The notes beneath the pieces were generated by a model, which searched no databases, was not told the DNA's origin, and saw only the letters and a list, made by a program, of their open reading frames with translations. A stretch of 64,000 nt of DNA from Elstera cyanobacteriorum (lineage in GTDB: Bacteria; Pseudomonadota; Alphaproteobacteria; Elsterales; Elsteraceae). Location: contig NZ_NOXS01000033.1 in the NCBI RefSeq assembly GCF_002251735.1, forward strand, positions 399,846-463,845. Direction: 5' to 3'. The position numbers were made by a program, and so were the translations under genes. Positions 14,112 to 22,892 of this stretch are shown here, one piece after another (the stretch's first letter is position 1; each line of letters starts with the position of its first letter).

Positions 14112-14914
14112 TATTGATCAAGCCCCAGCACGTCGGTCATCGTGTAACGCCCGGGCGACCGCCCGCTGCACCACAGGGCGGCGCGCACGGCCCCGGCGGC
14201 GAAAATATCGCGGCTCTGGGCCTTATGGCTCAGTTCGATCCGCTCCCCCTGCCCGGCAAAGGTCACGGTGTGATCACCGATAACATCGCCGCCGCGCAGC
14301 GTGGCAAACCCAATCGTGCCAGGGGTGCGCGGGCCGGTGAAGCCATCGCGACTGCGCACCGATTGGTCGGCGAGATCGACGTTCCGCCCGCGGGCCGCCG
14401 CCTGCCCTAAGGCGAGGGCGGTGCCAGAGGGGGCATCGACCTTATGGCGGTGGTGCATTTCGACGATCTCGATATCCCAGTCAATGTCCAGGCTGCGGGC
14501 CACCCGCTCCACCAAGGCCGATAGCAGCACGACGCCGAGGCTCATGTTCGGCGCTTGCAGAATGGGGGTGGACAGGGCGGCGACGGCCAGCGCTTCTTCC
14601 GCCGCTTCATCAAGGCCAGTGGTGCCGACGATCAGCGCAGTCTGATGCTCCGCCGCCAGCTTGGCGTGCAGGGGGGTGGCGGCAGGGGAGGTAAAATCGA
14701 TCACGGCATCTGCGGCGGCAAACAATGCCACTGGGTCCGCCGTCACCGGCACGCCGAGCGGCCCGAGACCGGCGAGCAGTCCGGCATCCTGACCCAGCGC
14801 CGGGGCGCCCTCGCGGTCGGTCACGCCCGCCAGGGTCGCGCCATCGGTCCGGGCGACTTGCCGGATCAGCATTTGGCCCATCCGTCCGCCGCCACCGACA
14901 ATGCCGATCTTCAT
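14111..14914 (-). CDS. dapB: 4-hydroxy-tetrahydrodipicolinate reductase
   Basis: NAD(P)H-dependent enzyme of the diaminopimelate/lysine pathway, 267 residues from the ATG at 14914. The dinucleotide-binding loop is IGIVGGGGRMGQM (family usually GAxGRMG). The catalytic segment EMHHRHKVDAPSGTAL holds the conserved His-His and Lys, and FTSPAATPLHAKLA and VGTTGLDEAAEEAL are also typical. The longer frame to 14932 adds six residues without a Shine-Dalgarno, whereas GGGGGAGT precedes 14914. Upstream, a minus-strand TTGACA at 14981-14976 may be its -35. Confidence 0.94.
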   Translation of the reverse strand: MKIGIVGGGGRMGQMLIRQVARTDGATLAGVTDREGAPALGQDAGLLAGLGPLGVPVTADPVALFAAADAVIDFTSPAATPLHAKLAAEHQTALIVGTTGLDEAAEEALAVAALSTPILQAPNMSLGVVLLSALVERVARSLDIDWDIEIVEMHHRHKVDAPSGTALALGQAAARGRNVDLADQSVRSRDGFTGPRTPGTIGFATLRGGDVIGDHTVTFAGQGERIELSHKAQSRDIFAAGAVRAALWCSGRSPGRYTMTDVLGLDQ

Positions 14915-15054
14915 GACGCTTACTCCCCCCACCGATACGATCTTACCCGGATAAAGGGGTGTGCGTCGGGGCGCCTGTCAAGACCCCCCTCGCCCTTCCA
15001 AGCGCAAAGGGCTAGTCTGCGCGGCGTTCTTCCCGGAAACGTGAGGCTTGTTCC

Positions 15055-16068
15055 GTGCGTAAAGACCCTTCCGCCCCGATGGGCAGCGTTACTCCTCTCT
15101 GGCTCGACTCAAAAGCCCTCCAGGGCACACTGACGGGGGAGGCGGTGCGGCGGCGCATTGATCTCTATCTACCCGCCGGGCATACGGGCGACGGTTTGCC
15201 GTTGCTGGTCGATCTGGTCGGCTTTACCGCGGGCGGCCCGGCGCATACCAATTGGAAGAACCACGGGGAAAATGTGCCGGAACGGTTGGATCGGCTGATC
15301 CACAGCGGCGCCATGCCGCCGGTCGCCGTCGCCTTCCCCGATTGCTTTACCCGCCTAGGCGGCAATCAATATGTGGACTCGGTCGCCCTGGGCGCCTGGG
15401 AACAGTTCCTGATCGCTGAAATGCTGCCGCTGATCGAAGGCCAGTTCGGTTGCGGTGGCGCGGGGCGGCGGGGCGTTTTTGGGAAGTCGAGCGGCGGCTA
15501 TGGCGCGATCTATCACGCGCTGAAGCATGGCGGCACGGTCTGGAGTGCGGCGGCCTGCCATTCGGGCGATATGGGGTTCGAGCTGATGTACCGGCACGAG
15601 TTTCCTGCCGTGCTGCGGACGCTCGCCAAATATCAGGGCAGCATTCCGGCGTTCCTGGAGCATTTCCATACGGCGCTGAAAACCCGCGACGAGGATTGGA
15701 TGACGATCATGCTGCTGGCGCAAGCCGCCAGCTTCGATCCCGACCCTGCCGCCCCCTGGGGCTTACGCCTGCCGGTCGATCCCTATACCTGCGAACTGAT
15801 CCCGGAGCGTTGGGCGGCCTGGACAGCCTATGACCCACTCAGCCTAGCGCCGCAGTATCTCGATAACCTGCGCGCGCTGAAGGCGCTGTTCATCGATTGC
15901 GGCGATGCCGACCAGTATAATCTTCTTTATGGCGCCCGGCGGATGCACCGGCTGCTGACGGAGAATGCGGTGGCCCATCTGTATCAGGAGTTTCCAGATA
16001 ACCATTCCAGCATCGATTATCGTATGGACGTGAGCCTGCCAATTCTGGCGAAAGCCCTGGCGGGCTAG
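15055..16068 (+). CDS. alpha/beta-hydrolase esterase (esterase D-like)
   Basis: A 337-residue predicted serine esterase of the putative esterase (S-formylglutathione hydrolase/antigen 85-like) group. The nucleophile elbow is GVFGKSSGGYGAI, with Ser in GKSSGG near residue 144. The acid is probably in FIDCGDADQYN and the histidine in FPDNHSSIDYR near the C terminus. No signal peptide is visible, so it should be cytoplasmic. The start is a GTG at 15055; an ATG at 15079 is also possible. It has no operon partner and the substrate is unknown. Confidence 0.75.
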   Translation: MRKDPSAPMGSVTPLWLDSKALQGTLTGEAVRRRIDLYLPAGHTGDGLPLLVDLVGFTAGGPAHTNWKNHGENVPERLDRLIHSGAMPPVAVAFPDCFTRLGGNQYVDSVALGAWEQFLIAEMLPLIEGQFGCGGAGRRGVFGKSSGGYGAIYHALKHGGTVWSAAACHSGDMGFELMYRHEFPAVLRTLAKYQGSIPAFLEHFHTALKTRDEDWMTIMLLAQAASFDPDPAAPWGLRLPVDPYTCELIPERWAAWTAYDPLSLAPQYLDNLRALKALFIDCGDADQYNLLYGARRMHRLLTENAVAHLYQEFPDNHSSIDYRMDVSLPILAKALAG

Positions 16069-16114
16069 GCAGTCGGCGTTCCGTTAGGCATGCTTGGAAT
16101 ATCTGGTGGAGGCG

Positions 16115-16363
16115 ATGATGTCGGAAGAACCCATCAATCTTGTTCTGGAACACTTGCGGGCTTTACGGCGAGAGGTGGGCGAGGTGCGCGATGATGTCCG
16201 CGACATTAAGGTTCGCCTGACCCGGATTGACAATACCGTCATCACGCTGCGCCGGGAACAGGCGAGCGATGCGGAGGGGGTGGCGCATCTCGAAGGTCGT
16301 CTCGACCGTTTTGGCGAGCGGCTGTCGCGGATCGAAACCCGGTTGGATATTCTTGATAGTTAG
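16115..16363 (+). CDS. small coiled-coil protein of unknown function
   Basis: An 82-residue, highly charged protein. From about residue 10 it is a heptad-like helix (LEHLRALRREVGEVRDDV and onward to the C-terminal RIETRLDILDS), with Asp, Glu and Arg on the surface and Leu/Val/Ile at core positions, so it should form a coiled-coil oligomer. Two consecutive ATG codons (16115, 16118) follow GGTGGAGG. It ends eleven bases before the LysE-type gene and may be co-transcribed. No specific family recognised. Confidence 0.6.
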   Translation: MMSEEPINLVLEHLRALRREVGEVRDDVRDIKVRLTRIDNTVITLRREQASDAEGVAHLEGRLDRFGERLSRIETRLDILDS

Positions 16364-16374
16364 GAAGCGTTTGA

Positions 16375-17010
16375 ATGGGTATTCACGATCTTTGGCTGTT
16401 CATTCTGGCGGGCGCGCTGCTGAATGTAACGCCCGGCCCCGATATGGCGCTGGTCATCGCCCGCAGCACGCAGCACGGCCCCCGCGCCGGGATCGCTGCT
16501 GCGCTGGGGATTGGTGTTGGCACCTTCTTTCATATCGCGGCGGCGGCAGTGGGGATTTCGGCGCTGATCCTAGCTTCGGCCTGGGCTTTTACCGCCGTGA
16601 AATGGATTGGCGCGCTGTATTTGATCTACCTTGGGATCCAGACTCTGCGGGCAACCTTCGGCCAGGCTCAGGCCGCCGCGCCGCTTGTCGCCGCTGCGCC
16701 CGCTAGCCTTGCACAGATTTTCCGCCAAGGGGTGCTGACCAATGCGCTGAACCCCAAGGTGGCGATCTTCTTTCTCGCCTTCCTACCGCAGTTCGTCGAT
16801 GCCGATGCGCCGTCGACAGCGATGGCGTTTCTAACTCTCGGTCTGATTTTCGATGTGGTCGGAACCCTGTGGAACGTGGCGGTGGCCCTCGCCGCCGGGT
16901 GGCTTGCCGCAACGGCCCCGTCGCAGCGCCTAAAACTGTGGCTTGAGCGCGGTATCGGGGCTTTGTTCGTCGGCGTTGGGGTGAAGCTTGCCCTGTCGGG
17001 GCGGGATTAG
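16375..17010 (+). CDS. LysE/RhtB-family amino-acid exporter
   Basis: A 211-residue membrane protein with about six transmembrane segments. The N-terminal LFILAGALLNVTPGPDMALVIARS is the LysE/RhtB signature (NxTPGPD), and FRQGVLTNALNPKVAIFFLAFLPQF in the middle is equally diagnostic. The family exports amino acids such as homoserine, threonine or lysine. Its TAG stop lies inside the left arm of an inverted repeat (17007-17050) that may act in termination. Confidence 0.88.
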   Translation: MGIHDLWLFILAGALLNVTPGPDMALVIARSTQHGPRAGIAAALGIGVGTFFHIAAAAVGISALILASAWAFTAVKWIGALYLIYLGIQTLRATFGQAQAAAPLVAAAPASLAQIFRQGVLTNALNPKVAIFFLAFLPQFVDADAPSTAMAFLTLGLIFDVVGTLWNVAVALAAGWLAATAPSQRLKLWLERGIGALFVGVGVKLALSGRD

Positions 17011-17050
17011 AGCGTTTTTCGTTCGCCACGGCTCACGTCAAACGCTCTAA
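17007..17050. repeat. long-armed inverted repeat at the lysE 3' end
   Basis: TTAGAGCGTTT (17007-17017) and AAACGCTCTAA (17040-17050) are perfect 11-base arms around a 22-base loop; a T-rich stretch follows on the plus strand. It overlaps the exporter stop codon. It could be a terminator or a copy of a dispersed intergenic repeat; only this copy is in the window. Confidence 0.55.
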
Positions 17051-17107
17051 ACTTTTGTTTTTTCAGCAAAGACTAGTCGTGGGTGTTCCACCCGCTCGGG
17101 ATTTGCT

Positions 17108-17707
17108 CTAGCGCCGCCGCAGCAAGCAGACCACCTGCGGGGCCAGCAGGTTCGGCCAGCGCGCCGCCCAGGCCGGGATCGGCGCCCCGGCCGAATCGAG
17201 GGCGCGCAGCCGTTCGATCTCTAAGTCCAGATCGGCGGCGAGGCCTTTGAAGTCCTGTACCGTACAGAGGTGAATGTTCGGCGTATCGTACCAAGCATAG
17301 GGCAGGTCGGGCGTATTCGGCATATGCCCGCCCGCCATCAACGCCCAGCGCACCCGCCAATGGCCGAAGTTGGGGAAAGAGACGATCACCCGCCGTCCGA
17401 TCCGCGCCAGATGCGCCAGCACGTCGCGCGGCGCGCGGGTCGCCTGCAAGGTCTGGCTGAGGATCGCGTAATCGAAGCTGCCCGCCGGGTAATCGCGCAA
17501 ATCCGTATCGGCATCGCCCTGGATCACCGATAGGCCGCGCGCCACGCAGCCGTTCACCCCGGCTTGCGACAGTTCGATACCGCGCCCGTCCACTTGCTTG
17601 GTTTCCGCAAGATAATGCAGCAGCGCTCCATCGCCGCAGCCGATATCGAGAACCCGCACACCGGGGTCAATCATTTCGGCGATAGACAGAAGATCGCGCC
17701 GGATCAT
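17108..17707 (-). CDS. metW: methionine biosynthesis protein MetW
   Basis: A 199-residue methyltransferase-fold protein that accompanies MetX in many proteobacteria and is needed for efficient homoserine acylation. The SAM-like motif [17 protein letters not shown] lies at about residues 19-35, and the MetW hallmarks [27 protein letters not shown] and [19 protein letters not shown] follow. The ATG overlaps the metX TGA by four bases (ATGA). Whether MetW is an enzyme or an activator of MetX is not settled from sequence. Confidence 0.93.
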   Translation of the reverse strand: MIRRDLLSIAEMIDPGVRVLDIGCGDGALLHYLAETKQVDGRGIELSQAGVNGCVARGLSVIQGDADTDLRDYPAGSFDYAILSQTLQATRAPRDVLAHLARIGRRVIVSFPNFGHWRVRWALMAGGHMPNTPDLPYAWYDTPNIHLCTVQDFKGLAADLDLEIERLRALDSAGAPIPAWAARWPNLLAPQVVCLLRRR

Positions 17708-18846
17708 GCCAGCCCCCGCAGCGTTGCGCAGCCCTGGAAGAACCCGCGAAGCACGGCGAACATCTCCGGCTCGTCGAGCAGAAACGCGTCATGGCCACGG
17801 TCGGTCTCGATTTCGCAGAAGGAGACATTCGCCGCGACCGCATTCAGCGCATGCACCAGCGCCCGGCTTTCCGAGGTTGGAAACAGCCAGTCGGAGGAGA
17901 AGGAGAGGACGCAAAACCGCGTTTGCGTTCCCGCGAAAGCCTTCGGTAGCCCACCGAACTCGGCGGCAAGGTCGAAATAATCCATCGCGCGGGTGATATA
18001 CAGGTACGAATTGGCGTCGAACCGATCCACGAAGGCCGCGCCCTGGTAGCGCAGATAGCTTTCCACCTGAAAATCGGCGTCGAACCCGAAGGTCACGGCG
18101 CTGCGGTCCTGTAACGACCGGCCGAATTTTCGGTGCAGCGCCGGTTCCGACAAATAGGTGATATGGGCTGCCATGCGGGCAACCGACAGGCCGCGCGCCG
18201 GTACCGTCCCCGCGTCGGGGTAATGGCCCTCGCGCCAGTCGGGATCGGCCATGATCGCTTGGCGCCCGACCTCGTGAAAGGCGATATTCTGCGCGGAATG
18301 CCGGTAGGAGGTGGCAATGGGCACCGCCGCGAACACCTTCTCGGGGTAATGCGCCGCCCACGACAGAACTTGCATGCCACCCATCGACCCGCCGACGACG
18401 GCGAACCATTGATCAATGCCGAAATGGCCCATCAACCGTTCCTGGGCGCGCACCATATCGTTGATGGTGATCACCGGGAAATCGATGGCATAGGCCTTGC
18501 CGGTGGCAGGATTCGTTTCCAGCGGGCCGGTCGAGCCCATGCAGCCGCCGATGACGTTGGAACAGACAATGAAATAGCGCGCCGGATCGAGAATCTTACC
18601 GGGGCCGACCAATAGGCTCCACCAGCCCTCCCGCCCCGTCACCGGGTGCTTTTGGGCGACGTATTGATCGCCGGTCAGGGCGTGGCAGATCAAAACCGCA
18701 TTGCTGCGGCTTTCGTTCAGCGTGCCATAGGTGGTCACCCCGAGGCTGAAGGGCGCCAGGGTTTGGCCGCTATCGAGCGGCAACGGGGCATCGAACCGGA
18801 TCACTTGCCGGGTCGTTGCGGGGATAGAAGCCGTGAGGTCAGTCAT
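17704..18846 (-). CDS. metX: homoserine O-acyltransferase MetX
   Basis: Alpha/beta-hydrolase-fold enzyme of 380 residues that activates homoserine with an acetyl or succinyl group at the start of methionine synthesis. The nucleophile is Ser154 in [14 protein letters not shown], with Asp319 ([12 protein letters not shown]) and His352 ([11 protein letters not shown]) completing the triad. Acyl-donor preference (acetyl or succinyl) cannot be decided safely by eye. First gene of a metX-metW operon, divergent from the chorismate mutase gene, and preceded by a short structured leader. Confidence 0.93.
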   Translation of the reverse strand: MTDLTASIPATTRQVIRFDAPLPLDSGQTLAPFSLGVTTYGTLNESRSNAVLICHALTGDQYVAQKHPVTGREGWWSLLVGPGKILDPARYFIVCSNVIGGCMGSTGPLETNPATGKAYAIDFPVITINDMVRAQERLMGHFGIDQWFAVVGGSMGGMQVLSWAAHYPEKVFAAVPIATSYRHSAQNIAFHEVGRQAIMADPDWREGHYPDAGTVPARGLSVARMAAHITYLSEPALHRKFGRSLQDRSAVTFGFDADFQVESYLRYQGAAFVDRFDANSYLYITRAMDYFDLAAEFGGLPKAFAGTQTRFCVLSFSSDWLFPTSESRALVHALNAVAANVSFCEIETDRGHDAFLLDEPEMFAVLRGFFQGCATLRGLA

Positions 18847-18937
18847 CGCGGGCGGTTACCACTCCCAAGGGCCGCAGCGGCGGCCAACTCTTTGGAACCA
18901 AGGGCGCATAGGATGCGCAACGCGCCCCGAAGGTCAA
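18847..18937 (-). promoter_or_regulatory. metX promoter and structured leader
   Basis: On the minus strand TTGACC (18937-18932) and TCCTAT (18913-18908) are spaced by 18 bases, so the leader would be about 55 bases. It can form CCAA-AGAG-TTGG or, in competition, GGCCGC-CGCT-GCGGCC, and it contains two copies of GCCCTTGG. The single CCAA can pair with any of three TTGG tracts. I do not recognise the SAM-I or SAM-II core in it. A 37-codon upstream frame overlapping the metX start is also open. Confidence 0.4.
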
Positions 18938-19048
18938 TGTTTGTTTTCTCATGGGGGTAAACTTGTACCCGGATAGCCGCTTTCCCCTTCCGCCGCCCGT
19001 CCGGGCGCGCTAGGTTTGCTGCCCGACCTGAGTGCTGTAAGCGAGCCT

Positions 19049-19933
19049 ATGATGACCGACGCGGGTGACATCCCCCCCCAGACCCCGACCGATGCGGCGC
19101 CGCAGCGGCTGGCGGCGCTGCGCGAGGAAATCGACCGGCTGGATAATCAGATCCATGATCTGCTGATGCGCCGGGCGGAAATCGTTGCCGAGGTGGGCAG
19201 CGCCAAGCGCGGCGCCAACCCCACTTTCCTGCGCCCGGCGCGCGAAGCGGAGATTTTGCGGCGCCTCGTCGCCCGCCATCAAGGCAGTCTGCCCTTCGGC
19301 ACGGTTGCCCGCATTTGGCGCGAAATCGTCGGCGGCATGACGATGATCCAGGGTAAGTTCGGCATTGCCGTCTATCTGCCGGAGGGGGATGGCACCTATT
19401 GGGATTTGGCGCGCGACCAGTTCGGCGTGCTGCCGAGCGTGACGGTGCATTTGTCGGCGGGGTCGGTCTTGCGCGCGGTCAGCGACGATCCGGCGATGCT
19501 GGGGGTGCTGCCCTGGCCGCAGGAAGGCGATTCGGACCCTTGGTGGCAGTATGTGCAGCAGGCCGATGATCATACGCCGCGCATTGTTGCCCGCCTGCCT
19601 GCCTATGGCGCCGCGAATGGCCCGTCGGCCTTGGTGATCGCGCGGGCGCCGCTGGAAGCGTCGGGCGAGGATCGTAGTTTCCTGGTGGTGGAAACCTTGA
19701 AGGAAATCAGCCGAACCCGTTTGCTATCGCGCGTTGGGGCGGCGGGATTCACGGTGGATTGGATTACCGATCAGCTTGATAAGCCCGGCCTGCCGGGCCT
19801 GCATCTGATTGAGGTGGAGGGGTTCGTCATCGAAACCGACCCGCGCTTGCTGGCCCTCCACCGTGACAATCCCGAAGAAATTGGCCAACCGCGCGTGATT
19901 GGTGGCTATCCGATGCCGCTGCGCCGCAAATAA
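19049..19933 (+). CDS. chorismate mutase fused to a degenerate prephenate-dehydratase-like region
   Basis: A 294-residue protein. Residues about 18-100 are an AroQ chorismate mutase domain (LAALREEIDRLDNQIHDLLMRR, then EVGSAKRG and RIWREIVGG), which converts chorismate to prephenate. The remaining 190 residues resemble prephenate dehydratase in layout (AVYLPEGDGTYWDLA like the PDT start, LGVLPWPQEG like GVVPIEN) and end in an ACT-like part. The catalytic Thr-Arg-Phe motif of PDT is not seen, so dehydratase activity is doubtful. ATG 19049 is chosen; an in-frame TTG lies at 19016. Start of an operon with hisC and tyrA. Confidence 0.8.
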   Translation: MMTDAGDIPPQTPTDAAPQRLAALREEIDRLDNQIHDLLMRRAEIVAEVGSAKRGANPTFLRPAREAEILRRLVARHQGSLPFGTVARIWREIVGGMTMIQGKFGIAVYLPEGDGTYWDLARDQFGVLPSVTVHLSAGSVLRAVSDDPAMLGVLPWPQEGDSDPWWQYVQQADDHTPRIVARLPAYGAANGPSALVIARAPLEASGEDRSFLVVETLKEISRTRLLSRVGAAGFTVDWITDQLDKPGLPGLHLIEVEGFVIETDPRLLALHRDNPEEIGQPRVIGGYPMPLRRK

Positions 19934-19962
19934 ACAGTCTCCCGATTAGAAAAGTAGACATC

Positions 19963-21060
19963 ATGAGCAAGGCCCCCGTTCCGCGCCCCGGTATTTTGGA
20001 TATTGCCGCCTATGTGAGCGGCGCCAATCAGATTGGGGCGACGGTGACCCTAAAGCAGCTTTCTTCCAACGAAGGCGCGCTTGGCCCCAGCCCGGCGGCG
20101 ATGGCTGCGCTGACGGCGATGGCGGGCGAGCTGCACCGCTACCCGGACGGCGGTAGTACGGCGCTGCGGCAGGCGTTGGCCAAAAAGCACGGGCTGGATG
20201 CCGCCCGCATCGTCTGTGGCGCCGGGTCGGACGAACTCATCGCCCTGCTGCTGAAGTCCTATGCGGGTCCGGGGGACGAGGTTCTCTATAGCCAGCACGG
20301 CTTCTTGATGTATCCCATCGGCGCCAAAGCGGTTGGGGCAACGCCGGTGGCCGCGCCGGAAACCGCGCTGCGCACGGATGTCGATGCTATGCTGGCGGCA
20401 GTCACGCCGCGCACGCGCGTCGTCTTCCTCGCCAACCCGAATAATCCGACCGGCTCCTATATCTCGGCGGCGGAGGTGGCGCGCCTACACGCCGGGCTGC
20501 CGTCTGATGTGCTGCTGATCATCGACGCCGCCTATGCCGAATATGCGGAAGGCCGCAACGATTACACGGCGGGCATCGACCTCGTCGAAAAATTCGCGAA
20601 TGTCGTGATGCTGCGCACGTTCTCGAAGATTTTCGCTCTGGCCGCCCTGCGTCTCGGTTGGGCCTATTGTTCGGCCCCGGTGGCCGATGTGCTGAACCGC
20701 GTGCGCGGGCCGTTTAATGTCAGCCTAGCCGCCCAGGTTGCCGGGGTGGCCGCCGTCGAAGATAGCGATTTCCTCGCCCGCTCCCGCGCCCATAACGAAG
20801 CCTGGTTGCCGTGGATGACGGAAAAACTGACCGCCTTGGGTCTAAGCGTCGCCCCCAGCGCCGGGAACTTCATTCTGGTGCGCTTCCCGGATACCCCCGG
20901 CAAGACGGCGGCGGACGCTTGGGCCTATCTGTCGGAGCGGGGGGTGTTGATCCGCAAGATGCACTCTTACGGTTTGGCGCATTCCCTGCGCATCTCTATC
21001 GGCCCGGAAGAGGAGTTGCAGGAGTGCCTGCGCCTGATCACGGAGTTTCTGGCGGCATGA
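19963..21060 (+). CDS. hisC: histidinol-phosphate aminotransferase (may also serve aromatic amino acids)
   Basis: Class I/II PLP aminotransferase of 365 residues. PLP contacts: FLANPNNPTGSY (about residues 155-166), the Asp-Ala-Ala-Tyr of IIDAAYAEY, and the Schiff-base Lys222 in RTFSKIFALAALRLGWAY. Length and motifs fit HisC. It lies between chorismate mutase and prephenate dehydrogenase genes, so it may also transaminate prephenate, phenylpyruvate or hydroxyphenylpyruvate; HisC enzymes in such clusters often do. Its TGA overlaps the tyrA ATG. Confidence 0.9.
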   Translation: MSKAPVPRPGILDIAAYVSGANQIGATVTLKQLSSNEGALGPSPAAMAALTAMAGELHRYPDGGSTALRQALAKKHGLDAARIVCGAGSDELIALLLKSYAGPGDEVLYSQHGFLMYPIGAKAVGATPVAAPETALRTDVDAMLAAVTPRTRVVFLANPNNPTGSYISAAEVARLHAGLPSDVLLIIDAAYAEYAEGRNDYTAGIDLVEKFANVVMLRTFSKIFALAALRLGWAYCSAPVADVLNRVRGPFNVSLAAQVAGVAAVEDSDFLARSRAHNEAWLPWMTEKLTALGLSVAPSAGNFILVRFPDTPGKTAADAWAYLSERGVLIRKMHSYGLAHSLRISIGPEEELQECLRLITEFLAA

Positions 21061-21944
21061 GTGCTGGGGTTGCCCCCTTCGAGCGGGTGTTGATTGCAGG
21101 GATTGGGCTGATCGGCAGTTCCTTTGCGCTCGCCCTGCGCCGGGCCGGGGTAGCGAAGCAGATCGTTGCCTTTGATCATACGCCGGCTCATATCGACGAA
21201 GCCTTGCACTTGGGGATCGCGGATGAGGCGGGGAATGATCCGGCGCTCGCCGCCGGGGCCGATTTGGTCGTGCTCTGCGTGCCGGTCGGCGCGTGTGGCA
21301 AGGTCGCGGCTAAGCTGGCACCCCATTTGAGCGAGGGGGCCATCGTCACCGATGTTGGCTCGGTCAAGCAGGCGGTGATCCGCGACGTGGCGCCGGTGCT
21401 GCCGCCGCACGTCCATTTTATCGCCGGGCATCCGATTGCCGGGACCGAACATTCCGGCCCTGCTGCGGGCTTTGCCGAACTGTTTGACGGGCGCCACTGC
21501 ATTCTGACCCCCGCCGAGGGGGCGAACCCAGAGGCGGTGGCTCGGTTGCAAACCGCGTGGGAAGCCGTTGGCAGCCGGGTGACGATCATGAGCGCGGAGC
21601 ATCACGACAGGGTGCTGGCCATCACCTCCCACCTGCCGCACCTTATCGCCTATACCATCGTCGGCACCGCCACCGACCTTGAAGAGCATATGCAGCAGGA
21701 AGTGATTAAATATTCGGCGGGCGGTTTTCGCGATTTTACCCGCATCGCTGCCTCCGACCCGGTGATGTGGCGCGATGTGTTCCTGAATAACCGCGAGGCG
21801 GTGCTGGAAATGTTGGGCCGTTTGCACGAAGACCTCGGCCTGCTCGCCCGCGCCATCCGCATCGGCGACGGTGCGACGCTGGAGGAGAAATTCGCCACCA
21901 CCCGCGCCATCCGCCGGGGCATCATCGCGGCGAAACAGGCATAG
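21057..21944 (+). CDS. tyrA: prephenate/arogenate dehydrogenase
   Basis: NAD(P)-dependent enzyme of tyrosine synthesis, 295 residues. The nucleotide loop is IAGIGLIGSSFALALRRAG (about residues 12-30), followed by VTDVGSVKQAV and the catalytic-site segment HFIAGHPIAGTEHSGPAAG with its conserved His residues. HDRVLAITSHLPHLIAYTIV and GGFRDFTRIAASDPVMWRDV are typical of the C-terminal helical domain. No ACT domain. The start ATG at 21057 overlaps the hisC stop (ATGA). Choice between prephenate and cyclohexadienyl/arogenate substrate is open. Confidence 0.92.
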   Translation: MSAGVAPFERVLIAGIGLIGSSFALALRRAGVAKQIVAFDHTPAHIDEALHLGIADEAGNDPALAAGADLVVLCVPVGACGKVAAKLAPHLSEGAIVTDVGSVKQAVIRDVAPVLPPHVHFIAGHPIAGTEHSGPAAGFAELFDGRHCILTPAEGANPEAVARLQTAWEAVGSRVTIMSAEHHDRVLAITSHLPHLIAYTIVGTATDLEEHMQQEVIKYSAGGFRDFTRIAASDPVMWRDVFLNNREAVLEMLGRLHEDLGLLARAIRIGDGATLEEKFATTRAIRRGIIAAKQA

Positions 21945-22011
21945 GATTGCTTGCGAACGAAGGGGAAACACGCTAGGGTGGCGAAAGTTTCCTTTTTGTT
22001 CGGAGGCCCCC

Positions 22012-22425
22012 GTGGGCATTACTGTTTATCTGACGTTCGGCGGCACCTGCCAGGACGCCATGACCTTCTATGGCGAAGCCCTGGGCGTGACGCCGAGGTT
22101 CTACCCGTTCGCGGGCACCCCCGCCGAGGCTGAGGTTGCACCGGAATGGCGGGACAAGATGATGCACGCCGGTCTGACCTATCAGGATACGCTGTTCATG
22201 GCCTCGGATTGGATGGGGCCGGGCGAGATTTCTTATAGCGGCTTTACCGTTTCCTTGAATACGGCGAGTATCGAGGAGGCGGAACGCTTGTTCGCCGCCC
22301 TGTCGGCGGGCGGTACGGTGACGATGCCGATTGCCGAAACCTTCTGGGCGCTGCGCTTCGGCATGTTCACCGATAAATTCGGTGTGCCGTGGATGATTAA
22401 CTGCGACCGCCCGGAAGCAGCCTAA
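22012..22425 (+). CDS. VOC-superfamily protein (PhnB/YjdN-like)
   Basis: A 137-residue vicinal-oxygen-chelate protein. It begins with the PhnB-like VYLTFGGTCQDAMTFYGEALG and ends with MFTDKFGVPWMINCDRP, both characteristic; the central EWRDKMMHAGLTYQDTLFMASD is also shared. Such proteins are often of unknown function despite the 3-demethylubiquinone methyltransferase label. Start is a GTG with GGAGG six bases upstream. It is convergent with the MarR gene and overlaps it by four bases. Confidence 0.82.
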   Translation: MGITVYLTFGGTCQDAMTFYGEALGVTPRFYPFAGTPAEAEVAPEWRDKMMHAGLTYQDTLFMASDWMGPGEISYSGFTVSLNTASIEEAERLFAALSAGGTVTMPIAETFWALRFGMFTDKFGVPWMINCDRPEAA

Positions 22426-22892
22426 TCGGCACCACTGGCAGGTCCGGCGTCCCGCGCGCGATCCAGCCAGCGGCGGAGGTCGGCGAGCTTCGGCAGAAGG
22501 TCGGTAAAAAAAGCGTCCCCAAAGGCTTCGCTGAGGCGCGTCATATCGGGGCCTAGCGCGGTGATTGCCGCCGCGCGGGCCTCCCGTCCCGCGTCGGTCA
22601 AGTAAACCTTCTTACCGCGCCGATCCTCTGGGTCGGGGGTGATTGTCACGAGCGCTTTTTCGGCGAGTTTGCGCACGACCTCCCCCATGCTGGCTTTGGT
22701 CACCTGAAGCGCGCTGGCCATGCGGACCAAGCTGCGCCCGTCGCCCATCCGCACCAGATGGTTGAGGGCGGTGAACTGGGCAAGGCTCAGCCCCAGCGGC
22801 ATGACCTGTTCAAACCGCCGCCCCGCCAATTGGGCAATAATCCCGATTTCATTGAGGGTTTGAAAGACGAGTGGGGGCGGGGTCTCGGTCAT
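22422..22892 (-). CDS. MarR-family transcriptional regulator
   Basis: A 156-residue winged-helix repressor. The DNA-recognition part is GRSLVRMASALQVTKASMGEVVRKLAEKALV (about residues 52-82), and the wing is PDPEDRRGKKVYLTDAGRE, a standard MarR signature. It is co-transcribed with the nitroreductase gene: its ATG shares a base with that gene's TGA (TGATG). The likely target is the 39-base palindrome in front of the operon, giving autoregulation (inference). No cysteine is present, so oxidation sensing through thiols is unlikely; a small phenolic or nitro ligand is more plausible. Confidence 0.87.
   Translation of the reverse strand: MTETPPPLVFQTLNEIGIIAQLAGRRFEQVMPLGLSLAQFTALNHLVRMGDGRSLVRMASALQVTKASMGEVVRKLAEKALVTITPDPEDRRGKKVYLTDAGREARAAAITALGPDMTRLSEAFGDAFFTDLLPKLADLRRWLDRARDAGPASGAD

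Noticed and set aside
20967-22019. Open frame of 350 codons opposite tyrA
   Set aside because: tyrA is well supported and overlaps hisC as an operon partner; the antisense frame is an artefact of codon composition.
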